DNA of 55,510 nucleotides from DASVTR01 sp033855775 (GCA_033855775.1 JAWVFT010000032.1:1-55510); one strand, 5' to 3'. Numbered from the stretch's first letter, positions 7,891-16,212 are shown. Translations and numbers: made by a program. The notes: a model not told the origin generated them from the sequence alone.

Positions 7891-8742
7891 ATGATTAAAA
7901 ATTTAAAGGCTGGTTCCCCATCCCCCGTTAGAAATCTGCGTTCATCCTTCTTCGATTTCCGCTTCCAACAGAGCGCCAGAATCACGTTCAGCTTCGGCTT
8001 CACTCTCTTCTGTCTTCTCCTGAGCGTCTCTTCGGCTTCGGCGCAGACACGATTGAAGCGCGCCACCGCCAAGCCTGAAGAACGCCTGCGACGAGTTGAC
8101 GAAAGCGACTCCGGCGGCGGCGAGCCGGGCAAGGCTGACAGGGCAAGGCAAGCCCCGCAGCCGTCTCTGGTCAGGAAGACTTCGATGATTTACACGCCGC
8201 GCGCCGTCAAGCAGGAAGCAGCGCGTCCGACACTGACCAACGACTTCGTGATTATCTCCGAAGCCAGCGAAGCGCAGCCCGCGCGCCGCCTCAACGCTTC
8301 GACAGCGAGCCTTTCGTCCTCCTCAAACATCCCTTCCATCTGGCCGGTCGTCGGCCCCTTGCGCAGCGGCGTCGGCGTCCGCAGCAACCCTTTCGGCGGC
8401 TCATCGCTTGAGTTTCATAAAGGGCAAGACATCAGCGCTCCGACAGGCACGCCCGTCAGCGCGACTGCCGACGGCGTGGTCGTGATAGCCGGATGGGTCA
8501 GAGGCTACGGCAACGGAATTTATATAGACCACGGCAACGGCATCAGCACGCGCTACGGGCATCTCTCGCGCATTGATGTCGTCGTCGGGCAAACCATCAA
8601 GCGCGGCGAACATCTCGGACTCGTCGGCTCGACCGGACGCTCGACCGGCCCGCACCTTCATTACGAAGTTCGCATCGACGGTCAACCCGTCAGCCCCTTG
8701 CAATATCTTCCGGCGCTTCCGGCTCCGCCCGCCGCTCATTAA
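7891..8742 (+). CDS. Secreted M23-family metallopeptidase (LytM/endopeptidase type)
   Basis: A 283-residue exported protein with a hydrophobic signal ending SVSSASAQ, a basic low-complexity linker, and a C-terminal peptidase_M23 domain from about residue 150. The zinc ligands are visible in HKGQD (His near 176) and the closing HLH (near 254-256), with the family features YGNGIYIDHGNG, RYGHL and VGSTGRSTGPHLHYE. Family members cut peptidoglycan cross-links or activate amidases, and the complete metal site suggests an active enzyme. AAGGG lies shortly before the ATG. The gene ends before a bidirectional terminator. Confidence 0.9.
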   Translation: MIKNLKAGSPSPVRNLRSSFFDFRFQQSARITFSFGFTLFCLLLSVSSASAQTRLKRATAKPEERLRRVDESDSGGGEPGKADRARQAPQPSLVRKTSMIYTPRAVKQEAARPTLTNDFVIISEASEAQPARRLNASTASLSSSSNIPSIWPVVGPLRSGVGVRSNPFGGSSLEFHKGQDISAPTGTPVSATADGVVVIAGWVRGYGNGIYIDHGNGISTRYGHLSRIDVVVGQTIKRGEHLGLVGSTGRSTGPHLHYEVRIDGQPVSPLQYLPALPAPPAAH

Positions 8743-8785
8743 GACGACGCGCAAGGGCCGTTTGACAGAAGCGCGATAAAGCGAA

Positions 8786-8823
8786 AGAGGCCGCGAAGCT
8801 GTGATGACAGTTTCGCGGCCTCT
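8786..8823. terminator. Bidirectional terminator between converging genes
   Basis: AGAGGCCGCGAA (8786-8797) and TTCGCGGCCTCT (8812-8823) form a perfect 12-bp stem with extra inner pairing, followed by CTCTTTATT on the plus strand and preceded by A-containing sequence that gives a partial T run on the minus strand. It separates the M23 peptidase gene from the converging CocE hydrolase gene. Confidence 0.8.
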
Positions 8824-8866
8824 CTCTTTATTCAACTCTCTCTTTATCAAACGCGGCTCGCGCGTG

Positions 8867-10786
8867 TCAGCGTGTCGCGCGTCCTTCGACCAACACCGTG
8901 ACGGAAGAGTTGAGCTTGCGCGAGCGATAGATGCGCTGCGTCGCCTTCTGGTAATCGGCGGCGGTGGCCTTCGGGATGTCCATAAACTTCTGCGGGTTGC
9001 GGTCAACGAGCGGAAACCACGAACTCTGCACTTGAACCATTATCCTGTGGCCGCGACGGAAGGCGTGATAGACATCAGGGATTTCGTAGTTGATGGCCGC
9101 CGGTTGATTGGCGACAAACGGCTCCGGCTTCTCGAAGCTGTTGCGAAACTTGCCGCGAAAAGGCTCGCCGCGAATCAGTTGTTGATAGCCGCCCATCTTG
9201 ACGGCGTTCGGCGGCTGCGGTTGATTCTCCGGCGGCCTCGGCGTCGGATAGTCGCCGGGATAAACGTCAACCAACTTGACTACAAAGTCTGCGTCGGTTC
9301 CCGTGGTCGAAACGTTCAAGCTGATTTTGAGCGGCCCTGCGACGATGAGGTCTTCCGCGAGCGGCGCGGTTTGGTAGACCAGCACGTCCGGCCGCTGCGC
9401 CGCAAAGCGTTGGTCTTCGGTCGTGTAATCCGATGTCATCCCGCCGACTGTATAGCCTACAAAGGGAACAGGGCGATTCGGGTCGCTGACGTACTCGTCA
9501 AACGCGCCGCGCCCTTCATCCGCCGGAGCCTCAAGGCTCAAACGATTGCTTGCGCTGAGATAGAACGTCAAGGGCTGCGCATCCCTGGGTGGCCATTCCG
9601 TGTGCGCGCGCCACTCGTTAATGCCGGTCAGGAACATGTAAGCTTCGGGCAGCGGAGTCGGCTTGTCTTTGAGATAGCTCATGAAGAACGGAAACTGTAT
9701 GCGGTCGCGGAAGAACTGCGCCGTCTTGACTCCAAAGCTGACGTTGCCGAGTCTGTCTCCATCTCCGCGCGACCAGCCGCCGTGCGACCATGGCCCCATC
9801 ACCAGTTGATTGACTGCGCCCGGATTCTTCTGCTCGATTGAGCGATAAATGCGCAGCGGCCCCAAGGGGTCTTCCGCGTCATACCAGCCGCCGACGTTGA
9901 GCACGGCGCAATGCACGTTGTTCATAAACTGCGCGAGCGAGCGCCGCCGCCAGAACTCATCGTAGTTCGTGTGGTCAACTATCTCTTGAAAGTATTTCGC
10001 GTCGCCGCCAAAGAGCCTTTGATTCACGTCCGCGAGCGGCCCGACGTTAAGCAAAAAATCATAAGCGTCGGGCGTGCCGGGGTCAAAAAGGATGCGCGGC
10101 TTCGGCGGCGAGGGAGCATCCTTGCGCGGCACGAAAAAGGAATAGAACTCAAAGTTGGCGGCCAGCATAAACGCGCCGTTGTGGTACACGTCATCGCCCA
10201 TGTAGTAATCGGCGGTCGGGGCTTGCGGCGAGGCGGCCTTCAAAGCCGGGTGCGAATCAATGATGCTTTCGGCGACGTGAAAGCCCGGCTGCGAGATGCC
10301 AATCATGCCGACCTTGCCGTTATGATGCGGGACGTTCTTCAACAGCCATTCGATGGTGTCGTACGTGTCCGTGCTCTCGTCTATATCTTTCGGGCTGAGC
10401 TTGCTCGGCGCAAAGGGGCGCACCTGCTGAAACTCGCCTTCGGACATATAACGCCCGCGCGCGTCCTGATAGACGAAGATGAAGCCCTCGCGCTCGAACT
10501 GCTCCGACGGCCCCAAAGAGGCGCGGTAGTTATCAACGCCGTAGGGCGCGACGCTGTACGGCGTGCGCGTCAAGAGAAACGGGTAACTCTCCGCGGTGTC
10601 CTTCGGAACATAGATGGAAGTGAACAGCTTGACTCCATCGCGCATCGGAATCATGTATTCATACTTCGTATAGCGAGCCTTGACCTGCTCGACCGTTTGC
10701 GCCCGCGCCGCTGACGACGCAAACAGCAGGAGCGTCAGCAAGAAGGTTAAGGCGCCGAACAGCTTCAATTGATAAGCGTTGCCCAC
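8867..10786 (-). CDS. Secreted CocE/NonD-family hydrolase (X-Pro dipeptidyl-peptidase S15 type)
   Basis: A 639-residue exported alpha/beta hydrolase. A signal peptide ends SSAARAQ. The S15 catalytic domain follows, starting YMIPMRDGVKLFTSIYVP. The nucleophile lies in MIGISQPGF, where the residue after Ser is Gln rather than the usual Tyr. The His lies in GPWSHGGW. The C-terminal half is the jelly-roll domain of the family (ENQPQPP to the end). Family members hydrolyse acyl esters or amides such as cocaine, glutaryl-cephalosporins or Xaa-Pro peptides; the substrate cannot be read from sequence. The start is GTG at 10786 with AGGAG at ideal distance. Confidence 0.88.
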   Translation of the reverse strand: MGNAYQLKLFGALTFLLTLLLFASSAARAQTVEQVKARYTKYEYMIPMRDGVKLFTSIYVPKDTAESYPFLLTRTPYSVAPYGVDNYRASLGPSEQFEREGFIFVYQDARGRYMSEGEFQQVRPFAPSKLSPKDIDESTDTYDTIEWLLKNVPHHNGKVGMIGISQPGFHVAESIIDSHPALKAASPQAPTADYYMGDDVYHNGAFMLAANFEFYSFFVPRKDAPSPPKPRILFDPGTPDAYDFLLNVGPLADVNQRLFGGDAKYFQEIVDHTNYDEFWRRRSLAQFMNNVHCAVLNVGGWYDAEDPLGPLRIYRSIEQKNPGAVNQLVMGPWSHGGWSRGDGDRLGNVSFGVKTAQFFRDRIQFPFFMSYLKDKPTPLPEAYMFLTGINEWRAHTEWPPRDAQPLTFYLSASNRLSLEAPADEGRGAFDEYVSDPNRPVPFVGYTVGGMTSDYTTEDQRFAAQRPDVLVYQTAPLAEDLIVAGPLKISLNVSTTGTDADFVVKLVDVYPGDYPTPRPPENQPQPPNAVKMGGYQQLIRGEPFRGKFRNSFEKPEPFVANQPAAINYEIPDVYHAFRRGHRIMVQVQSSWFPLVDRNPQKFMDIPKATAADYQKATQRIYRSRKLNSSVTVLVEGRATR

Positions 10787-10874
10787 AGAGCGCTCCTCTC
10801 ATTGCGCGCCGGAATGGCACGCCGGAATGGCGGGTTGACTCTCTTCGTCAGAGCTATCGTTTTGTCGCCTTGCG

Positions 10875-11075
10875 CTAGCTTCGTGGAGAACGTTTCATCT
10901 CGCCCGTCCACAGCAAGATGACGCCCAGAGGAATTGCCACGACGCCAAGATAAAACAACAAGCTGCCGACGCTGGAGATGCGCGACGTGGCTCCGCTCAT
11001 CGCCAGCAGAGCGTAGACGATAAGGCACACCACGCCTCCGGCCATAATTGAACGGCCTAAACCTCTGGTCTTCAT
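10875..11075 (-). CDS. Small membrane protein, unknown function
   Basis: A 66-residue protein with two hydrophobic segments (about residues 10-30 and 37-57) and a basic, Arg/Ser-rich tail. I do not recognise a family. Its ATG overlaps the TGA of the preceding gene in the ATGA arrangement at 11072-11075, so the pair is translationally coupled. A gap of about 90 bases separates it from the CocE hydrolase gene. Confidence 0.65.
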   Translation of the reverse strand: MKTRGLGRSIMAGGVVCLIVYALLAMSGATSRISSVGSLLFYLGVVAIPLGVILLWTGEMKRSPRS

Positions 11076-11485
11076 TTGCCTTCACCGGATTGCTCGTCGC
11101 TGGCGGCCTTCTTCTCAGCCATAACGCGCGCCTTCTCTTCCCGCCAATCTTCTATCATGCGCTCAAGGGAAGACTTGTATCTCTCGAAATCCGCGAGCGC
11201 CAGATTCGCCGTCGTTTGCGTCACACGAAACGAAGGCTGCTGCCCGGCGTCGTCATCAACTTTCGGCATCTCGAACAGGTCAACGGTGTCGTCGTCGATG
11301 ATGACCGGCACGTTATGCCACATTAGATTCTGCGCCGCCGCCGCATCATTGTTATCTTCCGCCGCGACTGTTTCCGCGCAGTGTGGCGCGACGATAGTTG
11401 AAGGGTCAATGCCCGCTCTGTTCGCCACGTCAACGCCCTCTTGGACGAGCCTGCGCGCAGCGTCGAATGCTTCTTCCCTGCTCAT
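11072..11485 (-). CDS. Hypothetical acidic protein
   Basis: A 137-residue soluble protein, rich in Asp, Glu and Ala, with a C-terminal amphipathic helix (FERYKSSLERMIEDWREEKA) likely to be coiled. I see no signal peptide, known motif or catalytic pattern. It lies between a HicB-like gene and a small membrane protein gene, all on the same strand with short or negative spacing, so the three probably form one transcript. Confidence 0.65.
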   Translation of the reverse strand: MSREEAFDAARRLVQEGVDVANRAGIDPSTIVAPHCAETVAAEDNNDAAAAQNLMWHNVPVIIDDDTVDLFEMPKVDDDAGQQPSFRVTQTTANLALADFERYKSSLERMIEDWREEKARVMAEKKAASDEQSGEGK

Positions 11486-11513
11486 CGGCTTTATCTTCCC
11501 CTTGTCAGTCGAA

Positions 11514-11744
11514 TCACTTCTGGCCGCCCGTCTTTTTCACCCCGACGGGCTGCGGAACCTCTTTGCCGGATTTGATCAAGTCTTTGACAACGGCGTCCAC
11601 GACGCTTCTGAGGGCGCGCAAACTGCTGCCACGGCTCGTTCCATGCGCCGCCAGTGAGGGAAACTCTTTGACGCGCGCGATGAAGGCTTTGTCCGATGGC
11701 GACCAGACGGCTTCATACGTGTAATTAAAGACGCTCACTCTCAA
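11514..11744 (-). CDS. HicB-like protein, orphan antitoxin type
   Basis: A 76-residue protein with the HicB N-terminal fold pattern: a short strand (VFNYTYEAVWS), a second strand (FIARVKEFPSLAAHG) and a helix (SLRALRSVVDAVVKDLI). In HicAB systems the HicB partner neutralises the mRNA-cleaving HicA toxin. No HicA-like gene flanks this one and there is no C-terminal DNA-binding extension, so it may be a solitary regulator. The start is TTG at 11744 (AGAAAGG upstream) or GTG at 11738. Confidence 0.65.
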   Translation of the reverse strand: MRVSVFNYTYEAVWSPSDKAFIARVKEFPSLAAHGTSRGSSLRALRSVVDAVVKDLIKSGKEVPQPVGVKKTGGQK

Positions 11745-12012
11745 TTGCCTTTCTCAGCGATATGCTTTTCTGCCGGTCTAACGCGGAAAATCATCATGCT
11801 CATCTTCGGCCCTTTTATTCACGCAGGCAGAAGAGAGCAGCTAACTAAGTCTTATCGAAAATCCTATGATGGCTTCGACTGTAGCAGATAAGCTTCCGTT
11901 TCCGAAAGAGACAGGCAGCCGTTTGCTGAGAGACGACAAGATTTTGAGGCTTGATGAAGCGCGGCGAGCGTTGGCGGCGACGGCTTGATGCGGCTCGCGC
12001 CGCTGCCGGATT

Positions 12013-12123
12013 TTAATCAACTTCCACGGCATAGACGCGACGGGCAGCGACAAATCCGGCGGCGATAGCAATCAAGCTGATGACGACGTGCGTGAGCGTG
12101 AAAGTTTCAAGATCGAAGTTCAC
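12013..12123 (-). pseudogene. N-terminal remnant of a small integral membrane protein
   Basis: From GTG at 12123 the minus strand reads 36 codons beginning VNFDLETFTLTHVVISLIAI and then AAGFVAARRVYAVEVD before a TAA. The start THVVISLIAIAAGF is what I recall from a widespread family of four-helix membrane proteins of roughly 130-160 residues. Here only the first helix is left. I read it as a truncated gene in a decaying region; a functional one-helix peptide is less likely. Confidence 0.5.
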
Positions 12124-12213
12124 AGCGTCTTCCCGCAAAACTGCTTTGCTGTTGGAACCTTCAACTACGCCTTGAGCCCGCGTTGTTAACCAGCTCCATC
12201 CATTACCTGACCA

Positions 12214-12665
12214 TCATTGACTCGCCTGCGTAGCGGAGCTAAAAAACTTCATCAACGCGGCTTTCGTTTCCATAGCGCGTTCTTCCATCAGCCAGTGGCC
12301 GGTGTCCGCAAACTTCAACGCCGTCACATGGTCTGAGACTATACGGGCTTGAATCCTTCAAGGAGCGGAATCCACATCCGCGATGTTTCGCCGAACCCGT
12401 GAAGCAGAACCAGCGGCTTCTTTCCTGTCCCGGCTGTCAAATAATGAATCTTCACGCCGTCCAAGTTTGCCGTCAGCGATTGATAGCTCTGCCCTTGCGA
12501 AAATGCGCCGCCGCTGAAAGTTAACAGCAGAACAAGTCCACCGCAGAGTTGCATTGCCCTGCTTGTAAAGTTGAGCTGACAATTCGCTTGTTCTTTCACT
12601 TCGCGGCCTTTCTTTGGCTTTCGGGGAGGAGTTGAAACGGTGGATGACGGCAGCGGCTTTATCAT
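12214..12665 (-). pseudogene. Alpha/beta hydrolase with an internal deletion
   Basis: The frame from 12665 encodes a signal-like N-terminus and the start of an alpha/beta hydrolase (HYLTAGTGKKPLVLLHGFGE, then TSRMWIPLLEG), and stops at 12339. Immediately downstream, in another frame, 12214-12340 encodes the C-terminus of the same kind of protein: VTALKFADTGHWLMEERAME and an Ala/Lys-rich end. The middle of the enzyme, including the nucleophile Ser and catalytic Asp, is missing. It is an inactivated gene. It lies divergent to a TetR gene and shares the palindromic operator at 12696-12719. Confidence 0.8.
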
Positions 12666-12695
12666 CAGAGTAGATTGATTTTGTGCTTTGCCGAT

Positions 12696-12719
12696 ATATT
12701 ATACTGCGCAGTACAATAT
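12696..12719. promoter_or_regulatory. Palindromic operator, probable TetR-type binding site
   Basis: A 24-base palindrome: ATATT(A) then TACTGCGCAGTA then (C)AATAT. The central 12 bases are perfectly symmetric and the flanks differ at one pair. It lies between the divergent TetR gene and the hydrolase remnant. On the minus strand it contains a perfect TATAAT (12703-12698) and on the plus strand TATACT (12700-12705), so binding would block RNA polymerase in both directions. Confidence 0.75.
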
Positions 12720-12760
12720 GCCTGTGGACTCAGGCTGTCAAGTGGTTTATCATAGTCGCC

Positions 12761-13369
12761 ATGAACAAGGGGAAAACAACCGGGCGGCGAGGGCGGCCTC
12801 GCGCCTTCAATCTTGACGAAGCTTTAGACAAAGCTTTACTTGTGTTCTGGCAAAAGGGCTACGAGGGCGCATCGCTGGACGATCTGACCAGAGCGATGGG
12901 AATCAATCGTCCCAGCCTCTACGCAGCCTTCGGCAACAAAGAATCCCTTTTTCGGAAGGCTCTCGACCGCTATGAACGCGGGCCGTCATCCTTTGCCCGC
13001 GAGGCTTTAAAAGAGCCGACTGCGCGCGGCGTCGTTGAGCTACTCCTCCAAGAGGCAATTAAAATGCATACCGACCCGCAAACTCCGCCGGGATGTTTGA
13101 TGGTGCAGGCCGCGCTCGTTTCTGGAGAAGGGGCAGATACCATCCGCCAGGAACTGAATGCGCGGCGCGCGGCAGACGAGCTTGGATTACGCCGCCGTCT
13201 TATACGGGCTAAAGCGGAAGGCGACCTGCCCCACAATGCCAATCCCGCCGACCTTGCCCGTTATGTCGTAACGATCATGCGCGGCATGGCGGTGCAGGCT
13301 GCGAGCGGAGCCAGTCGTAATGAATTGCGACGTGTCGCCCACATGGCTTTACGAGCGTGGCCCGAGTAA
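12761..13369 (+). CDS. TetR/AcrR-family transcriptional regulator
   Basis: A 202-residue DNA-binding repressor. The N-terminal helix-turn-helix is clear: GRRGRPRAFNLDEALDKA, then LDDLTRAMGINRPSLYAAFG and NKESLFRKALDRY. The C-terminal ligand-binding domain is all-helical (PPGCLMVQAALV is a common segment in this family). I chose the ATG at 12761, where the family homology begins; the frame opens 26 codons earlier across the operator. It probably represses itself and the divergent hydrolase through the palindrome. With the hydrolase broken, the regulator may have lost its target. Confidence 0.88.
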   Translation: MNKGKTTGRRGRPRAFNLDEALDKALLVFWQKGYEGASLDDLTRAMGINRPSLYAAFGNKESLFRKALDRYERGPSSFAREALKEPTARGVVELLLQEAIKMHTDPQTPPGCLMVQAALVSGEGADTIRQELNARRAADELGLRRRLIRAKAEGDLPHNANPADLARYVVTIMRGMAVQAASGASRNELRRVAHMALRAWPE

Positions 13370-14395
13370 ACAGCAGCCCGCTACTTTAACTTCTCTTCCC
13401 CGCCTTTTTTCCATCTCTCCTGAAGAGCCCACAACTGAGAGGTTTGTGTTATCTATAAATTGAATCAGTGATTTTTCGCTTATCTCATATGTAATAATCA
13501 CTCGTGAAACATCCTCATCATTAGCAGCCTTTATCCATTATGAGAGCTACCCTCAGATGTGCTCCAGAGATACCTGCTCGCTTCACCAGCGGCACTCATA
13601 TCTGTCTTCACTAACTCCGCGCTGCCTCAGATTCTCTCCCGGCGTGATAGAGATTTGATCCAGAGACTACGCGCCGCTCGCCATTCTTCTAAGGCGCTCA
13701 GCCACAGACACAAGGCGCGGTCGTCCCGGACTGAAGGCGTGAAGACCTGCTCAAAGTCGCACCAGCGTGAATGCCATTTTGGAGCGTGAAACATCCTCCT
13801 CGCTGGTCAGCCTCGTTGAGTGCTATGTACGCCCGCTCAACTTCCCCGCTATATGCTCGCAGCATGAGCAGCAGCGGTGAGATTAATCTCTTTGAGGCAG
13901 CACTGCTTGTCAGAGTCAGAGCCGAGAGATTTGGCACTAATTCCAGCCATGTCGAACGCAGGCGCGTAGATTAGAGATTTCGACCTCTACAATCTGACTC
14001 ATTTGTTCTGGGCTCAAATCAATAGCTTGGATTTGCGTTGTGAGATATTGGCTGCGAGGACGCCATGGACGAAGAGATTGAGGAGTTGCCGCGGGTGAGT
14101 AAGCCGGCACTGACCATGCCGGAAAGGATTCAAAGGCGGAAAGAAAGGAAAACATTGAAGTTGGAGATTCAGTAGTCCAATAAAAGATTCTGAGAACTTC
14201 AGAAACGCATTTATCCTCTCATGACTTACGGTTCAAATAGACTTCTTTCTATTGTTGAATTCCTTCCCTCTTCGGTTTGTTCGGTAATATACCTGAAGAT
14301 TTACAGTGCATATGTGAAACCGGGTGCGGTTTATGTTGCGTTATCTGTCAAAATAGCTGGGGTTTATCAACCTCCGGACTGCAACCCAAAGTACT
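13370..14395. other. ~1-kb stretch without a convincing gene
   Basis: This stretch looks like decayed DNA, less GC-rich toward its right end than the rest of the window. A 14-base direct repeat, CGTGAAACATCCTC, occurs at 13503-13516 and 13785-13798. The open frames in it (13559-13789 plus, 13937-14155 minus, 14221-14601 plus) lack recognisable motifs and good starts. One short frame with a good ribosome binding site is listed separately. Confidence 0.55.
14065..14175 (+). CDS. Possible 36-residue charged peptide
   Basis: ATG at 14065 is preceded by GCGAGG at good distance. It opens a short frame starting MDEEIEELPRVSK and ending in a basic segment (RIQRRKERKTLKLEIQ). It is acidic at the front and strongly basic at the back. 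I recognise no family. It may be a gene fragment or a real small gene attached to the mobile module downstream; the evidence is only the ribosome binding site. Confidence 0.25.
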   Translation: MDEEIEELPRVSKPALTMPERIQRRKERKTLKLEIQ

Positions 14396-15259
14396 TTAGG
14401 TTACGCCCGTCCCCGTTATATGGCCCATGTGCGCGTGCTTGCATTTGGCAACGCCCTTCCCTTCTCCTTCAGGATAATAGAACCCCGACCCGCTACAGTC
14501 AGGACATCCACTGTAATCAACTTGCGGCTCTGAAGCGGCCACCTGTGCGCTCAGCTTCCCGATGTCGAGGATGCAGTTGTTGGCATACCGGAAGGAATTG
14601 ACGCGGCTGCCAGCGGCTCCGGCCCGGCGGATTGCTGTCTCAAGGCCACTCACGATGATGGAGTAATCAAGATGCGAGATTTCGCTGTAAGCATCTTGAT
14701 CCTTCTGTGTGACCGGCTTCCCGGTCAGTTCCGTGTATTTGGCGAAGACTCTGTTTGCTTTCTCGTCATTAATAACTAATTCATTATTAATATTATTAAT
14801 TAATGTGGTTAACTGGTTAGCTGGTTGACCAGTTAACTGGTTAACTGGTTGACTGGTTAACCAGTCGAGCGCGAATTCCACGGCATCTTGGTAGTCTACT
14901 TTATTGAGCAGACACCACAATTCATATTTCTCTATCTTGTTGACAGGCAAGCGCGTACCCTTCAGTTTGCGCTGCTTTCGTGATGGATAGTATTGCTCCT
15001 GCTGGTATGCTAGAGATTCACTGGTTAACTGGTTAACCAGTGGTGAAGGTTGTGAAGTTGTGGTTAACTGGTTAACCACACTGGTTGACTGGTTAACCGG
15101 AGACTGGTTAACTGGTTGACCAGTCTCCGGCTTTCGCGCAGCCTTTTCCTGAGCCAGCCTGCGCACATCCCGCATGCTGACATTTGGCGTCGGCGTAGGA
15201 GTATCGCCCTCTGAACTCTCCTTACTGGGGACGGCTTTGAGCCATCTGCTACTTGGCAT
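14396..15259 (-). CDS. DnaD-like replisome-organiser-type protein with repeat-encoded linker and zinc-ribbon-like tail
   Basis: A 287-residue protein. Residues 1-80 form a linker made largely of repeats of VNQ/SQP type. Residues about 95-135 form a helical segment (KIEKYELWCLLNKVDYQDAV). A second repeat block, SQPVNQLTGQPANQLT, follows at about 137-152. Residues about 168-235 resemble the DnaD/DnaB_2 domain of phage and plasmid replication proteins (VFAKYTELTGKPVTQKDQDA, then SRVNSFRYANNCILDI). The tail has CPDCSGSGF and a later C-x-H, like the zinc-binding end of phage replisome organisers. Its start overlaps the AAA+ gene by 11 bases, so the two are co-translated. The DnaD assignment is by eye and not certain. 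Confidence 0.55.
   Translation of the reverse strand: MPSSRWLKAVPSKESSEGDTPTPTPNVSMRDVRRLAQEKAARKPETGQPVNQSPVNQSTSVVNQLTTTSQPSPLVNQLTSESLAYQQEQYYPSRKQRKLKGTRLPVNKIEKYELWCLLNKVDYQDAVEFALDWLTSQPVNQLTGQPANQLTTLINNINNELVINDEKANRVFAKYTELTGKPVTQKDQDAYSEISHLDYSIIVSGLETAIRRAGAAGSRVNSFRYANNCILDIGKLSAQVAASEPQVDYSGCPDCSGSGFYYPEGEGKGVAKCKHAHMGHITGTGVT
14768..14804. other. AT-only tract beside the 8-bp repeats
   Basis: Of 37 bases all but two are A or T, and 14783-14804 is pure A/T, in an otherwise GC-rich window. It lies inside the DnaD-like gene, directly next to the largest cluster of 8-bp repeats. Iterons next to an easily melted tract is the layout of many replication origins. Confidence 0.6.
14807..15124. 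repeat. Three clusters of an 8-bp repeat (CTGGTTAA) inside the DnaD-like gene
   Basis: Units of the form CTGGTTRA, some inverted as TTAACCAG, repeat with an 8-base period at 14807-14863, 15021-15040 and 15061-15122. Because 24 bases hold three units, the coding frame reads them as an 8-residue peptide repeat (VNQLTSQP-like). Adjacent inverted units make palindromes such as CTGGTTAACCAG. Gain or loss of one unit would shift the frame. They could be protein-binding iterons or a slippage-prone coding repeat. Confidence 0.85.
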
Positions 15260-16052
15260 TGTCTTGCTCCGTAGTTAAAGCGGCCTCGCCGCAAGCCTCT
15301 GTAATATCGTCAGGCATGATCATTTGTCCATTCGCGCCCGCAAATCTCCATGCGACCGCCGCCACTTTCAATATTTCTCGTGGCACGCCGCCTGTCAGCG
15401 TGTAGAGCATCTCAAAGGCCTCTCTGGAGAAAGCGTTACGCACGCCGGCCTGCTGGCACCGAAATTCGACCATCTCCCGCGTTTCGTTGAGCGACAGAGG
15501 GGCGAGCATGGAGGGCGCGAAGATGCGGCTCCGAAGGGCTTTTTTGCTGTTATCCATCAACTTGACACGAAGCTCCAACTGAGCCGAGAGCACAATCTGT
15601 ATCAACTTGGTGTCGTCAGTCTCGAAATTCAGAAGCGTGCGCACAAGTTCCAACTGTCGGCCCGGCAGCCTTTGCGCCTCGTCTATGAAGACGACGCAAA
15701 CTTTGTCCTGCGTGTAGAGAGATACAAGAAAGTTCCGCAGTTCGTTTTCTTGGTCTCCCATCGAGCGACGAGCCGGTAACTCGAAGTCGGCGCAGATTTT
15801 CTTGAGAAAGGCGAACTCGGAAGGGAAGTTGGGCGAGGGGATCATGGTGGCCGCCACGTCCTCGCGCGCATCGTATTCATTGAACAGGTAGCGGATAACG
15901 GTTGATTTGCCGAGTCCCACGTCGCCTAAGATAGCCGTCAAGCCCTGCCTTGAGTCCACGACGAAGCGGACTTTTTCAAGAGTGACTTGCAGGGCCGGAG
16001 TGAGATACAGCAGCATGGGGTTAGGGCTGATGGAAAACGGTTCTTTAGCCAT
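15249..16052 (-). CDS. AAA+ ATPase of the ExeA/TniB type
   Basis: A 267-residue ATPase. Walker A is GDVGLGKST (about residues 43-51), Walker B is VVFIDEAQ (about 119-126), and the segment ALRSRIFAPSMLAPLS corresponds to the sensor/arginine region. The C-terminal part (LTGGVPREILKVAAVAW) is the usual lid helix set. The same fold is used by TniB/TnsC-like transposition regulators, by ExeA, and by phage helicase loaders. No transposase is adjacent. Being co-translated with a DnaD-like protein favours a replication or primosome role, but a transposition remnant remains possible. No strong ribosome binding site is visible. Confidence 0.82.
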   Translation of the reverse strand: MAKEPFSISPNPMLLYLTPALQVTLEKVRFVVDSRQGLTAILGDVGLGKSTVIRYLFNEYDAREDVAATMIPSPNFPSEFAFLKKICADFELPARRSMGDQENELRNFLVSLYTQDKVCVVFIDEAQRLPGRQLELVRTLLNFETDDTKLIQIVLSAQLELRVKLMDNSKKALRSRIFAPSMLAPLSLNETREMVEFRCQQAGVRNAFSREAFEMLYTLTGGVPREILKVAAVAWRFAGANGQMIMPDDITEACGEAALTTEQDNAK

Positions 16053-16212
16053 ATCATCGGCTTATAGCACAAGAAAGCGCATGAGACAATGTTTATTTTA
16101 GGAGGGGGCTGCGGTAATCAGCAGGGAAGTATGGACAAAAACGTCTGGGTCAGGGGAGCAGTTATCTGCAACTGTAAACGCAGCCGAGTGCTATCGTGCT
16201 TACCCTTCCGAG

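Noticed and set aside
11514..11744. Complete HicAB toxin-antitoxin pair
   Set aside because: Only a HicB-like gene is present; neither neighbour resembles HicA.
11866..11988. Small plus-strand frame beginning MMASTVADKLPFPKE
   Set aside because: It has no ribosome binding site or family resemblance and lies in a decayed region.
13559..13789. 76-residue plus-strand frame
   Set aside because: The composition is low-information, the start is weak, and there are no recognisable domains.
13937..14155. 72-residue minus-strand frame
   Set aside because: Only the last third looks protein-like; there is no good start or family match, so it was left within the non-coding stretch.
14807..15124. Possible CRISPR array
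   Set aside because: The unit is only 8 bases with no unique spacers, and it is in frame inside a coding sequence.
15249..16052. TniB of an intact Tn7/Tn5053-like transposon
   Set aside because: No DDE transposase, TniQ or terminal repeats flank it, and the next gene is DnaD-like rather than TniQ-like.
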